NCBI RefSeq assembly: GCF_005239225.2
Contig: NC_133286.1
Span: 17,746,572 to 17,810,571, forward strand
Direction of reading: 5' to 3'
Source: Populus alba
Lineage: Eukaryota > Streptophyta > Magnoliopsida > Malpighiales > Salicaceae
Length of the DNA: 64,000 bases
In this document: positions 37,601-48,780 of the stretch, in pieces
Numbering within the stretch: position 1 is the stretch's first letter
Layout of the letters: every line of letters starts with the position of its first letter
The notes under the pieces: model-generated
Told to the model about the DNA's origin: nothing
The model's database searches: none
What the model saw: only the letters and a program-made list of their open reading frames with translations
Position numbers and translations under genes: made by a program

Positions 37601-40199
37601 AAAACAGCTATGAAAATTCTCCTTTATTCACTTTGATCGATGGAGACAAGCAGTTCTTTTCCCTTTGAAGATGCACGACAAGACTGCTGGTGTTAGATAT
37701 TTCAAAGCGTTTTTATTCTTAGTTTTAAAACCAGAGTCTCTCATATACAGTGCAGGCAATATAGGAAGGTAGGTCTGGTTTGAGTCTTTGTTACAAAAGT
37801 TTCTTAAAGTGATTGAACTCCTCAAAATCAAAAGCGAAGACAGCATGATGCTTTGATTGCCAAAAGTAAACCATCTTACTGCCCGTTCTTCTAGACTTGT
37901 GGCAATGGCAAATATTAACAAAACATGCATATGGGCGTCTCTGTCTTGACTTAAACTTGCTTTTAGCAAAGTTTTTATAATGATTGAAAGTGAGGGAATA
38001 TAATCCATTACAAATATCTTGTCAGCTTTATATGCAGCATCATAGTATACATACTGTAATAGTAACACTAATTTGTGAACTGAACTTGTAAATTATTTAT
38101 TAAACATGTAAGTATACTAATCAATGGTTATTTCAAGCAAAATTATAACAGTCTCCTAGCTAGTTAGGCATGCTAGATATGCCAATTTAATCTTCTTCTT
38201 CTTCTTCTTCCTGGGTGCAAGTTTAGATTTTAGATAGTCTTTAAATAGCTAGGTCATTTATATTGGAACCGATGCATCAACAATGTTGGACTTGAATCAT
38301 GAATGGTTTCCCATGAGGGGGTAAACCCAAATCCAAGATTCATATAACTTTTTATAAGTTCGAATTTCTGATACCTGCTTCTTAGGCAGTTGAAATGGAC
38401 GTTAATATTTTAGAAGAAAAAACTTATAGGGATATAGATTGGTATATCACCCATGATGAGGAGTCCAAGTATAAAACACATCTATAGAGGGGTTAAGACT
38501 ATCATGGACAGCATATAAACAAAATATTAGTTTTTAATTTTATTTTTTTAAAAAAAAAAAACTGATAAAAAGGAGAAGATGGACACAATGTCTATAACTT
38601 GCTCTCTTTGAAAATTTATTTGCATTTCTCCCTGTCAATGTATCTGTCTCTACAAGTATAACGGCTATATATTGAGTTGTGAAACTCTGCATTTTCATCT
38701 ATGATTATGTATTGATACATAAACACATGAAATAGTATAATCTTGAGGCTTCAGTAGATTCTACGGTTTGGAGAGTAGAGGCACACTCTCTAATTACTTC
38801 ATCAGCAGTGAAGCAACTAGGTTTAATGCTTGTCTTACTTTACAAACAGTAAACTGTTTTCTTGTAGCCTTAATTAGAAATAAAATCTCAGATAATAATG
38901 TGAAGAACACATCCACTTACCAAATGTTAATCTAGTTATTTGTGTTTAAGTTGGTGGTATTCAAAAGATTATAAATGTAATTTGGAGAGAATGAGTGCAT
39001 AAATCAAGGAGAGAAGAAAAAAAAAAGAAAAAAAATAAAAAGAAGCCACTACACGCCTCCATTATCTATACATGTCACACAACTAGTAAGACCTCGTTGA
39101 GACATTTCAGCGGCACCAAAGATGGTGGCATTTAGATATTAGAGGAAACTATGCATGCTGCTAAAGCGCGATAGCTTCCTTTACAAGCTGATGCGTGTAA
39201 TGTATATGTCAACCTCTTTGCCACTATTTATTAATTGACCCCGCTTGTAATTTTTATCAATTTTAAATTTGATCCAAGCCTCATTATTTTAAATCAATAA
39301 AATTAAATTATATTTTATAAAACTAATTGTGTATCAAGATTTTTCCTCAACATTGAGGGATCCCCATTTCTAGGAAACCATAAAAAATATTATTAAGTTC
39401 AATAGAGTGTTGATTCTTACCCTTCCCATGAAATCGAGTACTTGATTCTTTAAGTAAAAAAAGTTTGAATATTTATCTATTGTTCCAATTCAGTCTCCAT
39501 GGTTTTAATTGTTTTAATTAATAAAATTTCATTTAATTAATTTTACCAAATCAAGCATCAATTGAGTGATAGATTTTTTTCCTGACACTTTGGGATCCTA
39601 CAAGTTAGACAGCCAAAACAAATCATTAAGCTCGATTTTAAATTAACACAACTTCAAACAAACAAATTGAAGGATTAAAAAGAAAAAGAAACCAATCAAC
39701 CAAAAAAGAAAAGAAAAAAGAAAACATTATATTATAATCTACAGTAAAATCTTAACTCGTAATCTTAATGGGATGATTTCGAACCCACTCGATGCACGAA
39801 TGCTTGCGTTCCACAAAGGAATATGTGATCATTCAAAACGTCATGAACTTAAAAAGTAAAAAATCCTTGAACAATAGATAGCTAGCTAGATTCCCTTTTC
39901 TCTCTGTTTGGCCAGGCATTGGACTTCCTTTTTATCTTTTTGGCAGTGCAAGTTTTTACGCTGGTCATCATAAAGAATAAGTACTTGATCGATCGTTTCA
40001 AAATACATTTCTCAAAGTTCGAATTAAATTCATGCTTGTTTCCTGTCTAAGTTTACCTGGGACAAATTAATGCAGGCAGTTCCTTGCATTAAAAAACATA
40101 CAAGTGGAGGTAGCCAACAAGAGGATGAAGACATGGTTGAGGCACATATGGACAGAGAGGACCCTTTTATGGTGATTCATGCATCTAAGTCAGTGTTTT
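34624..40199. other. Intergenic / decayed flank, no supported gene
   Basis: Contains a C-run tract at 34869-34890, a (GGCAGT)n patch near 35580-35600, an ATT microsatellite at 37383-37410, a (CTT)n repeat at 38191-38212 and AT-rich DNA. The remaining WD40 exons of the truncated locus were looked for and not found. Frames at 35853-36077 and 37628-38068 (-) have no recognisable domain. Confidence 0.45.
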
Positions 40200-40385
40200 A
40201 CACTTCTGATGATTGCAAAAGTGTTTTTAAAAAAATTTTTTATTATTTATTTATTTATTTTAAATTAATATGTTTTTTATATTTTTAGATTATTTTAATA
40301 TATATTAAAAATAATTTTTTTAAAAAATAAAAAAATACTATTATAATATATTTTAAAATAAAAAAATTTTAAAAAACAATCATTT
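40200..40385. repeat. AT-rich MITE-like repeat, copy 3
   Basis: Best-preserved copy: aaagtgtttttaaaaaaatt, ttaaattaatatgtttttta, ttagattattttaatatata, ttaaaaataatttttttaaa and tttaaaaaacaatca in order. Ends are partly inverted (gtgttttta … aaaaaacaatc), which fits a MITE. Confidence 0.55.
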
Positions 40386-40644
40386 ATCATTCTAAAACAA
40401 CTGCATGCAAAAACAGACAAAGTGGCAGTAAATGTGGTAAACAGGAGAGAAGCAGGGATATTTTGGGAAGGTGAAATGAGGAAAGAAAAGGGTCCCTTCA
40501 CGCCAGCTTTACACGCAAAACTATGGTATTTTGGGCTTTCTTTGCCCTTTCATAATTGTATTTAGTCTCGTCCTAAACAAAAGCCCAAACCCACACATTT
40601 TTTTTAATCATTATGTCTCTCATTCCACCTCTCATGTTTTTTAT

Positions 40645-40780
40645 ATCAGTGATTTATGATATTTTTAAAAATATTTTTTATTTTTAATATCAGTATATTA
40701 AAATTATCAAAAATTACTAAAAAAATATCAATTTAATATTTTTCAAGTTAAATATATTTTTGAAATGCACATAAATATAA
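40645..40780. repeat. AT-rich MITE-like repeat, copy 4
   Basis: Contains aaaatattttttatttttaa, tatcagtatattaaaattat and aaaaaatatcaatttaatat, the same block order as copy 2. Only ~260 bp from copy 3. Confidence 0.5.
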
Positions 40781-41040
40781 TTCTGAACATACATAAATAT
40801 ATTTCATATTGAATCAAAAGTGGAAATGGTGATCCCTTTCACTTACTTATGAAATTACAAGTCTCTCTTAACTAACTCTACTAATTTGTACTTCTTCTTT
40901 TTCATTCGAAAAATCTTAGATTATGCAAGAATAACTACTTATATTTAATTTTTTAAAAATAAACATAAAAAGAGAATAAAAAATGGTTTTTAGCTTACAT
41001 GCAAATATTCTTATTATTTTTAGTGGGTATTGGATTTGAT

Positions 41041-41217
41041 TTTTATTATTATTATTATTAACATGGATGTCCGGGTTAGCTTACGCGTATCTCGACTAAT
41101 CCCATGAGCTATAAAGCTAATGATTATGTAAGACTCCAGTAGCTCTAAGATTTGTGGACTCGAAACTTGTGACTTCTAAACAATAAACCTAGAACCTGAT
41201 TAGTTGAATTATATCCC
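41041..41217 (-). mobile_element. tRNA-derived SINE, older copy, (AAT)n tail
   Basis: On the minus strand: a degenerate tRNA head (ttcaactaatcaggttctag, B box aagtttcgagtcc), then gattagtcgagatacgcgta and agctaacccggaca, then an (AAT)n tail at 41060-41041. It shares the 3' domain with the copies at 21967 and 52320, but the tRNA head differs. No convincing target-site duplication. Confidence 0.65.
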
Positions 41218-41788
41218 TTATGATTTTATTTTTTATTTTATAATTTATCTATCTCGCTCTTCAAAGTGAACTTTAGGGAGTAACTACTAATACTTTTTTT
41301 TTTATTTTTGAAGGATATATAAATCCAAATAAAAAATTCGAAGGATTTGGAATGGTTACCTTACATGGGAGTTCCTTAATGATACCTTATTCCATTCCAA
41401 TATTACTTCAGTTGTAGACTGTGAGTATTCAAATATTACATATACAACTGAATTACGTACCCACTCATTAATTTTTCTGTAATCTTTTTGGTCAAGTGGT
41501 ACTGATGACCGAATAAATTATATGATTCGGATGGATTTTTTTTTCTTTCTTGGGAGATAAATTAATAAAAGGGGCCAGTAATTAGTAAAACCAAGGGCAA
41601 TTGGCAGCAATAATTGAGAGAAGCAAACAAAAGAGGAAGCGTGGCATAATCATGAGCATTCAACATCAAAAGAAATCCCCAGATATCATTATCATCATTT
41701 ACAGATATCTCATGGTTGAATGATTGGTGGATAGGAACTGTTTGAGAAACCAATAATTATAAGAATAAACTGTAGTGATCTCACATTG

Positions 41789-41823
<35 letters not shown>

Positions 41824-41934
41824 CAATATAACAAGAAAACCTAATTAACTGTATAAAAAAAAGAAGAAACAAACACAAACTAAGACATAATTAAAGAAAG
41901 TTGAGCTTGAGTACTCTGGTACTTCAATCTCCTT
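41218..41934. other. Intergenic and 3' flank of the CLE gene
   Basis: AT-rich, with a (TA)n run at about 41795-41822. It probably includes the 3' UTR of the CLE gene at its right end. Nothing else recognised. Confidence 0.4.
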
Positions 41935-42282
41935 TCACCTATTGGAAAGGGGATTTGGACCACTAGGAACTTCATGGGCGCTAGCACTGAAAATTCCTTC
42001 TTGCCATGGTAATGGAGATCTATGAGCTCGAAACCGGCCTCTCCTTCTACTACTCCGTGGAGGAATGTGGATAACATTAGCCTTTGAAACTGTCTTTGCA
42101 TTGCCCATGTCAGGTCTCGTAGTAGAAAATTCCATGCGGCTTTTCTTGAAATATCCTCCATCCCTTGCGGTACCAAGTAGGAATCCATGGTCTTTGTTGG
42201 CCATGGTGGTGTGGAACATGATAAGAAGGAAAAATAAGATGGTTAAAGAAGCGAGATAGGGAGATCCTACATCACTAGCCAT
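41935..42282 (-). CDS. CLE41: CLE41/44-type (TDIF-like) signalling peptide precursor
   Basis: Single exon, 115 residues, typical CLE precursor size. Residues ~9-29 form a hydrophobic signal peptide (LASLTILFFLLIMFHTTMA). A basic variable region follows (PPRSSRRRGRFRAHRS). The C-terminus ends AHEVPSGPNPLSNR and stop, so the 12-residue CLE motif is HEVPSGPNPLSN with one extra Arg. The TDIF peptide of CLE41/CLE44 is HEVPSGPNPISN; this copy differs only by Leu for Ile at position 10. TDIF is secreted from phloem, is perceived by the LRR kinase PXY/TDR, blocks xylem differentiation and promotes cambial division. Prolines 4 and 7 are the usual hydroxylation sites. The family call is very secure; receptor response to the Leu form is inference. 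Confidence 0.93.
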   Translation of the reverse strand: MASDVGSPYLASLTILFFLLIMFHTTMANKDHGFLLGTARDGGYFKKSRMEFSTTRPDMGNAKTVSKANVIHIPPRSSRRRGRFRAHRSPLPWQEGIFSASAHEVPSGPNPLSNR

Positions 42283-42492
42283 GCAAAAAAATGGATTAAT
42301 ATATATGAACCATAAAGAATCACAGAAGGTTAAGTGATTTTAACATCTATATATATATATATATATATATATGTCCAGTCAAACAAAGGGTTGGCAAAGG
42401 TGAGAATCAAGCTTGAAAGAGCTTGAAATATATATAGCGAGGAAAGAGAGGATTTGTGTCTTGTGAAGAAAGACTTGTAATATGAATATTTC

Positions 42493-42527
<35 letters not shown>

Positions 42528-43996
42528 CGAGCTAAAAGAATATATAAAAAGAAGGAAAAAAGGGTGGTGGACTGCTTTAGCAATGTCTTGAGGGTGATGG
42601 GGATAAGTGGATGGCTTTATCAATTTCCTGTTCTAATGACGGTGAAAATATGCAGAGTAGTGATAGCTAGCCAGCTAGATAAATAATGTTTTTTTGGGCT
42701 TGACGATGAGAGGGGTTTCGGTTTTTTTTTTGTTTACCGCGTGATGATGGCGATCTTATGGCATTTTGGGAGCGTTTTGAAACAATCTGCAGAGCCCGTC
42801 CGAATGGGAAATTGTATTTACTTTTTAAAGTTTACAACTCATTAAATAAGCTAGAAAGCCATTATAAACAAATTAGAAAAATAAAATTACTAATGTCAAT
42901 ACTTCTTTTCCTAAACTAAATGGAAAAAAATAAAATTGCTATAAAAAATATTTTATTAAACTAAATAGAAAATAATAATAACTAATAAAATAAAAAGTAA
43001 TTAATAAAAAACAGACTTGATCTCATTTGAACTATTGGATATATAACAATAAGCAAAAATCTCTCCCTTAATTGTATTTTTTTTTAAAATAAAATTCATG
43101 CTCATAATATTTATTATAAAATTTCCTCCCATCCATATCTCGAATTCTAATATTTTTACTTTGTATCCTAATATTTAAAAAATTTAAATTTGACAAACTC
43201 GACACTTAAATATGTTTTCATAATCAATTCCTATATCCAAGTTTGAGTAATATTAACCAAAAAAAAAGAAGGAAGGTAGACTTGATAAGTTCTTATGTAT
43301 CCAATACTTTTTTAAATAAAAAAAATCAAGTTTAAATCTCCATAAAAAATAATTAAAAAAGTTAAATCTCATCAATATTATGTAGCAAAACTCAGTATAC
43401 CGTGAATTGCTACAATACACTAATTATTTTGTCCTCCATGTTCGCAAGGAGGGGGCTAAGTTTTGGGAGGAAATAGTATCTTTAGATGGTTCAATTTGCA
43501 TTATCAATTTGTTTGGGAGTAAATTAGTTTTTTTTTTTTTTTCATGTTTTGAATCATGTATTTCATTTCAAAATTTTCTAGTCATATTAACCAATTTCAC
43601 AGGATATTTAATTAGTAATATCATAAACTTTATTATGGATTCCAATTTAAATTCTATTTAGTCTTGTTTAAGGTATACTTAATCCTTGATCTCTTCGTTC
43701 GTCTTTGTTGTTGTGTAAAACCTCACTGACCGAATCAGACACGTGAAAACATCATGGAATGCTTTAGATAAAAGCAAAATCACTTTGCGATTCGCTAGCT
43801 GTTGGAAATTAAGGTTAAACATAGACGGTCAAAACTATTTTTGACATATAGATTGGTTAATTTGTTGAATAACATTCTCATTTTTTATACACGGCTGATA
43901 AACAGGAAGACAGAATCAATTAAAAAAAAATACAAAACATGGAAATTACGAACAAATTAAACTCAGAAAACAATTACATTACACAAACAAAGTCTT
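42283..43996. other. CLE promoter region, then AT-rich intergenic DNA
   Basis: The left ~400 bp are the upstream region of the CLE gene. The rest (42820-43980) is AT-rich with short poly-A/T runs and no recognised gene. The right end likely holds the peroxidase 3' UTR. Confidence 0.4.
42428..42437 (-). promoter_or_regulatory. Putative TATA box of the CLE gene
   Basis: The minus strand reads CTATATATATTTC about 150 bp upstream of the CLE start. A (TA)n microsatellite lies at 42348-42372 inside the presumed 5' UTR, and a (GA)n run at 42497-42522 lies just upstream of the TATA motif. Confidence 0.4.
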
Positions 43997-45520
43997 TCAA
44001 TAATTAGAATTGACCGAGTAGCATTTGGTTCGAATTTCACCCCCGTCTTGAACTGCAGGGACTAGAATATTGCCGAGCTTTGTCATCGACACTGCAAACT
44101 GGTGGTTGAAGAAATCGGAAGGCGCATCAGCCAACACATCAACAATGGGAGAAGTCCTTGAATCAGAATATAGCGATTGATCTGTGTGCAGAAGTCCCTT
44201 CTTGTCTTGAAGATTCTTGTAGTAAACATTGTCAAAAGTCCGTGGGGTTGTAGCATCTAGATCAACGTACTCAGAGGCCCATCTGCATTTTCTTTTCAAG
44301 AAGTTCGCGTACCTATAATCAAGGGATTCATCTTGTCTGCCTGTTCCTGCATAGTTGTACAGCCTGTATTGTAGTGAACCGCATGTAGCCCTGCCAATTG
44401 TATGTGCCCCTGTCAAACACAAAACAGAGCATCAACTACATTTAGTATAGATCCATATCCACATTTGGCTCTCAAGTTCTTAATTAAACACTGATAATAA
44501 TGCTATTAATTCACCTGAGAGAACCACCAAATCAAGGACATTCAAACCATTAGACTGGTAGAATTCAATCAGGGTAGTGATGTTTTCCCTGCCCATTGGC
44601 ACCAATTCAGCATCCTTGTCATTAGAAACTTTCCCATCTTTCCTTCCATAGGGCACGTCCCAGTATGGACCGCCAAGAAGAACGGTGGCGTCTCTAGAGG
44701 CTGCGGTAAGAATGTCAGCGCACGACACCGTTCTTGGGCACTCCTTCTCCATCTCAGCTTTGATAGCATCGATTACTTCAAACCCCCTAAGAGACTTGCT
44801 TGCCTCTGCTGTTCTCTCACTTCCCTCATGGTTCAACAGAATGGAGCCATCACAACCCTGTAAAGAACGATAAATAAATAAGCAATTAATTTTATGCCAT
44901 TGAGGAAAGGTAGGGTTTAATTAAAATCACTTGTAACTACATATGTTGCTCGGATTTGGGTACGAGTATTGTACAGGGGTGCAAGACCGAGGGATATGAT
45001 ATTCAAATAACAGATACTGTAAATATAGTTAAACAAAATAAATGTACAAACAAAGGAAACAGTTTGAAGGGATTCTTACATGCACGGCACAGTCATGGAA
45101 GTGCAACCTCAGGAGACTCGCAGCAAGGGTTCGGTCCTCTTCAACCCACTTGGTCACGTGTTTATTAATGATGGATTCAGCTTTAGGACAGCTCTTGCTA
45201 TAGTATCCAAAAGATAGCAGATCATCTGAAGGCAAGTTATCCAGCAATGTTGAGATCTCCATTGAAGGTGCATGATCATCTTCCTGGTCGTAATTTTGAT
45301 CATTCTGTGCTGGCATTCTTTCTTTTTCATAATTTTTATCATACTTAGCTGGTCCCTTTTCTTGATCTTGGTATTGACCCTCATGATCTTGATCTTTCTG
45401 GACTGCTCCCTCGTAATTATCATGGTAGGCCGCGCGTTCATATTTTCCGTCCTGGGCTGAGGCTAAAATCAAGGGAAGAACAAGGATGAGGAGAAAACCA
45501 AAGGAAATAGAGCACTTCAT
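43997..45520 (-). CDS. PRX7: Class III secretory peroxidase, PRX7-like, with charged N-terminal extension
   Basis: Exons 45520-45080, 44857-44515 and 44409-43997 give 1197 nt, 398 residues; phases agree. A signal peptide (ISFGFLLILVLPLILASA) leads to an unusual ~75-residue hydrophilic segment rich in Asp, Glu, Gln, Lys and Tyr (KYERAAYHDNYEG, QKDQDHEGQYQDQEKG, AQNDQNYDQEDDH). The haem-peroxidase domain follows: FGYYSKSCPKAE, distal Arg/His in LLRLHFHDC, GCDGSILL, SCADILTAASRDA, GGPYWDVPYGRKDGK, proximal His in LSGAHTIG, and TKCYSV near the end. All eight conserved cysteines are visible. Text is closest to Arabidopsis peroxidase 7 (~350 residues), so this protein is ~50 longer. It uses H2O2 on phenolic wall substrates in the apoplast. 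An upstream in-frame Met at 45562 would spoil the signal peptide, so 45520 was chosen. Confidence 0.94.
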
Positions 45521-45623
45521 TCCTTCTTCTTCTTTTTTTCTTTTCTTTTTTGGGTTAAGCACACTACTTTAGGAAGAGAAGATAGAAACTTGAACTTATT
45601 GGGTGTCATGCATAAAACTCCTA

Positions 45624-45632
45624 ATTTATATA
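45624..45632 (-). promoter_or_regulatory. Putative TATA box of the peroxidase gene
   Basis: TATATAAAT on the minus strand, about 105 bp upstream of the chosen start codon. This also favours the 45520 start with a normal 5' UTR. Confidence 0.45.
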
Positions 45633-48261
45633 GAATGTATGCTGGTATTCTTCAGAATGATCATGGAATATTTTATTCGTTAGGTAGGAAACTACGTGAG
45701 AGGCACCCCCTCAAATAAGAGATGACTTGCTAGAATGTAGAGTTCAGAAACTCGGTCGCTTTCATTTTTTTTCTTAAAAAAAACGATGGACTTCAAAATG
45801 CTTGCATTGTTGCCTGCCTGTATCCCTACGCCAAAGCTGGTAGTGGAGGGGTGCCATAATAAAAATAATTGACTTTTTTTTGAACGATTTTATTATTCTA
45901 CTTGGGCCAATGGCCTGTCATTAATGTACGGGTTGGTTTTATACTAGACCCATCACAGAGCGGTGGTTCAGGCCCCGTCCAACTGTAGATGCTTGTGTTG
46001 TTTCGGCTGCACCCCGTCTGAGATGCAATGACTCCCCCCAGCCAGCAATATCGAAGATGATTCTATCATGAGAAGAAGAAGAAGAAGAAGAAGAAGTAAT
46101 ATAAAAAAAAAAAGATTAAATTAAAGGACAAGAGCATAAGTAAAAGAAAACACTGTTAATTTCGTTCATCTAGTTTGAAAATTACAAGCTAATGCTATCA
46201 TTTTGTTTTTCATTATTCCCCCACCCCTTGCCCAAATGATCCAAACCGTTGGCTCATTCTCATTCCGTTTCGATTCTCCATAGAAAAAAGAGAAAAACAT
46301 TTACGAAAATCACCATCGACACTCTCATCAATTTTCACTTACAATACATGTTTAATTTCATGACAATCTAATTTCAATTATATTAAGTTAAGTTTCATTT
46401 TTTTTGTGCGAAAAGCCTCGCTAATAGTGCACATTTTCCTCCAAAGATACAATGTGGTCCTTACCACAAAAAAGTTTATATCATGCGGAAACCACAGTCT
46501 AAAATTTTCAATATTGCCCCTCAAATTTTTTAATAAATTTTTCAAAGTTCTAAATTTTCCCAATTTGATATCTCACCTGAAATGGTCAAAAGTTTTAAAA
46601 TGAAATTGTTGAGTTTTTTCATAAAGCAGTTGTCATTTGTACTTTAAACAGAAAACATTCATGAATATATAAAAGAACTCAATTTGAGGAATTTCTAAAC
46701 TTTCAAGAAACCATCGGAGAGTTCTTTGTTGGGGGATCCAATTAAAAATGAATGAATAATATGGTCACAAATTTTCAGTTTGGAAACAAAGTTAGAGAAA
46801 AATTTGAGTTTTTTCCTCTAATTTTTTTACTATTTAAACTTATCCCACACAACATACTATCATTTTATATGTTTTTTTTTCTTGAAAATTATTGCTTGAT
46901 CCTCTTTTTTTTTTGTTGATATGTCAACTTAATTTTATATTGGTGTTATTAACCGTTTTGTTCTCCTATATATTAATGAATTGTGAATTTATCTATTATC
47001 AATTTTTTTTTGTCTAATTGAATTAAAACCAGCTTATTAATTTCAGTTGATTCAATGACCTACTGAGATTCAATGACCTGAATCATAAATATATTTTTTT
47101 ATAACACATTTTCAATAACTAAACATTATTTTCCGTGGAAAAAAAAAAAAGCCTGACCCCTAGTTTTTCACTATTTGAACTTGTACTTCAAGAATAAACA
47201 CACACTTGGGTCCCTTTATCGTTTTCTTTTGTTGCCATGATTGATCCTCCTTCTAACTGAACTTTCCTAATCTTCTCTTAAATTTCACTTCTCCAAACGG
47301 CAACTTTCAATTCTTTCAATTTTCAACTTCAATCATTGAACAAAAAAGAAGCCGTCGACCTAATCAAGCGATCCCAACCTTTAAGTAGACTGACCAGCTC
47401 GTCGAGCCCTACTTTAGCTTGAGTTAACTTGATCCGAAATCTTTGTCTTTAATTAGCATGACAAGTACGAGAAAGTCCTCTAAAACTAGCTGTGTGAACG
47501 TGACACCGCGAAGAGTTGTGATAGTGACGTCATAGTTATAACAATTTCAAGTTACAAGCCCGTGTTAACAAACCAAACCGAATTGCTCTCAGTGGAAATC
47601 TTGTCTGATAATAAGGTTGGGTCTAGCATTGGACGAGTCCTTGTGACTTTCAAGGGTTTCGAAGAATGGGAGGCCACCCATCATGTGAACTTCGAAATCC
47701 AAGCGAACAGATCGATCAGTTCTGGGGACCAACAGCTCCAAGGTCTAAGCCAAGGGTCGCGTGAGCTTTAAGTCGGAAATTAGATTGTACTAACGAACTG
47801 GACAAGATAATATATATACACACACACACACACACACGCACGCACGCATGCTGTACGTTTAGACTAGTTATTCTAGTCATTCAGTTTTGACAATATGGAT
47901 GTTTTCTTTGGAAATTTGGTCTGAAATTACCTTTAAAATTCAAAGATCAATGCATCCCTGTCCGTGGGATAGCGACCCTTTTGATAAATGGCCCGTGACA
48001 AGACCTGAACTATATGGGATTGACCTTCCGGGAAGTTTCCTCTTCTTCTGCTTTAATTAAACGTGTGATTGATAAATATCATGTTAGGTATTTATATCAA
48101 TTGTTAGATTTTATTCCTTAAAAACATGATTTCTCATAACTGCCCAGAGATCAATGTAAAATGCATGAATTACTAACAAGTTCTCTTCCCTCTTATCCTA
48201 ATAACTAATACTGTGCAGCTTGTCTCCAATATTAAGAGACAAAGACAAATGGTATTTTTTG
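45633..48261. other. Intergenic, no supported gene
   Basis: Holds the peroxidase upstream region, an (AAG)n repeat at 46070-46098, AT-rich DNA, and a GC-richer island at 47370-47790. The island has an open frame (47562-47771) with no recognisable domain. A (CA)n microsatellite lies at about 47816-47846. Confidence 0.45.
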
Positions 48262-48780
48262 TGTGACAACAAATCAACAATTAGAATTTCTAAAAATCTA
48301 ATTCTACATGGTAGAACAAAACAAATTGATTTGATATTTCAAGAGATCTCATAAATGACGGAACAAATGAGATCATTTATTATAAAAGTGAAGAAAAAGC
48401 CGTTGATATATTCACCAAGTCCTTCATATTAAAGTCATTTGTGATGCTTGGAATATTGCACTCAAGAAGATCTTGTTTAGAGGAGAGTCTTTCATTGCTA
48501 AGCTGAGTATTTAAGAACATCAATTTAAAGATTGTTGAGATATTAAGAAATTATAGTATAAATAGGAATCCTTGATAAAATAAAATTTCATTTTAGAATA
48601 TTTATTTAACTAGTTAATTAGAATCTTTATTGAATCATAATAGTTTAAGCTCGTAATCTTTCTATAAATATAAAAGTCTTGTAACCAATATATCAATAAT
48701 TGTTAAGAAGATTAAATATTTGTCTGTCTATTCTTTTTTAACAAGTGGTATAGAACTTTTCAACAAATTAATATTTGTTT
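48262..48780 (+). mobile_element. Ty1/copia remnant: RNase H C-terminus, LTR and primer-binding site
   Basis: From 48262, CDNKSTIRISKNLILHGRTK is the copia RNase H block. After a frameshift near 48340 it continues DLINDGTNEIIYYKSEE and DIFTKSFILKSFVMLGIL, the usual pol C-terminus. An LTR of ~211 bp follows (48533-48743), starting TGTTGAGAT and ending TTTAACA, with TATA-like motifs (TCTATAAATATAAAAG). Directly after it comes AGTGGTATAGAACTTTT, a close relative of the tRNA-iMet primer site TGGTATCAGAGC. The element is non-functional (frameshift, no full pol). Confidence 0.75.

Noticed and set aside
37628..38068. 146-codon open frame on the minus strand
   Set aside because: No domain, signal or family likeness, Leu/Ile-rich low-order composition, no splice context, in a stretch without other gene signals. 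Most likely chance.
40070..40288. 72-codon frame with 'MDREDPFMVIHASKSVFYT', faintly like the C-terminal domain of CACTA transposases
   Set aside because: Match is short and weak, the frame runs straight into the AT-rich MITE copy, and no other transposase piece is near.
47562..47771. 69-codon frame in a GC-richer island
   Set aside because: Not recognised as any family; no neighbouring exon or element supports it.
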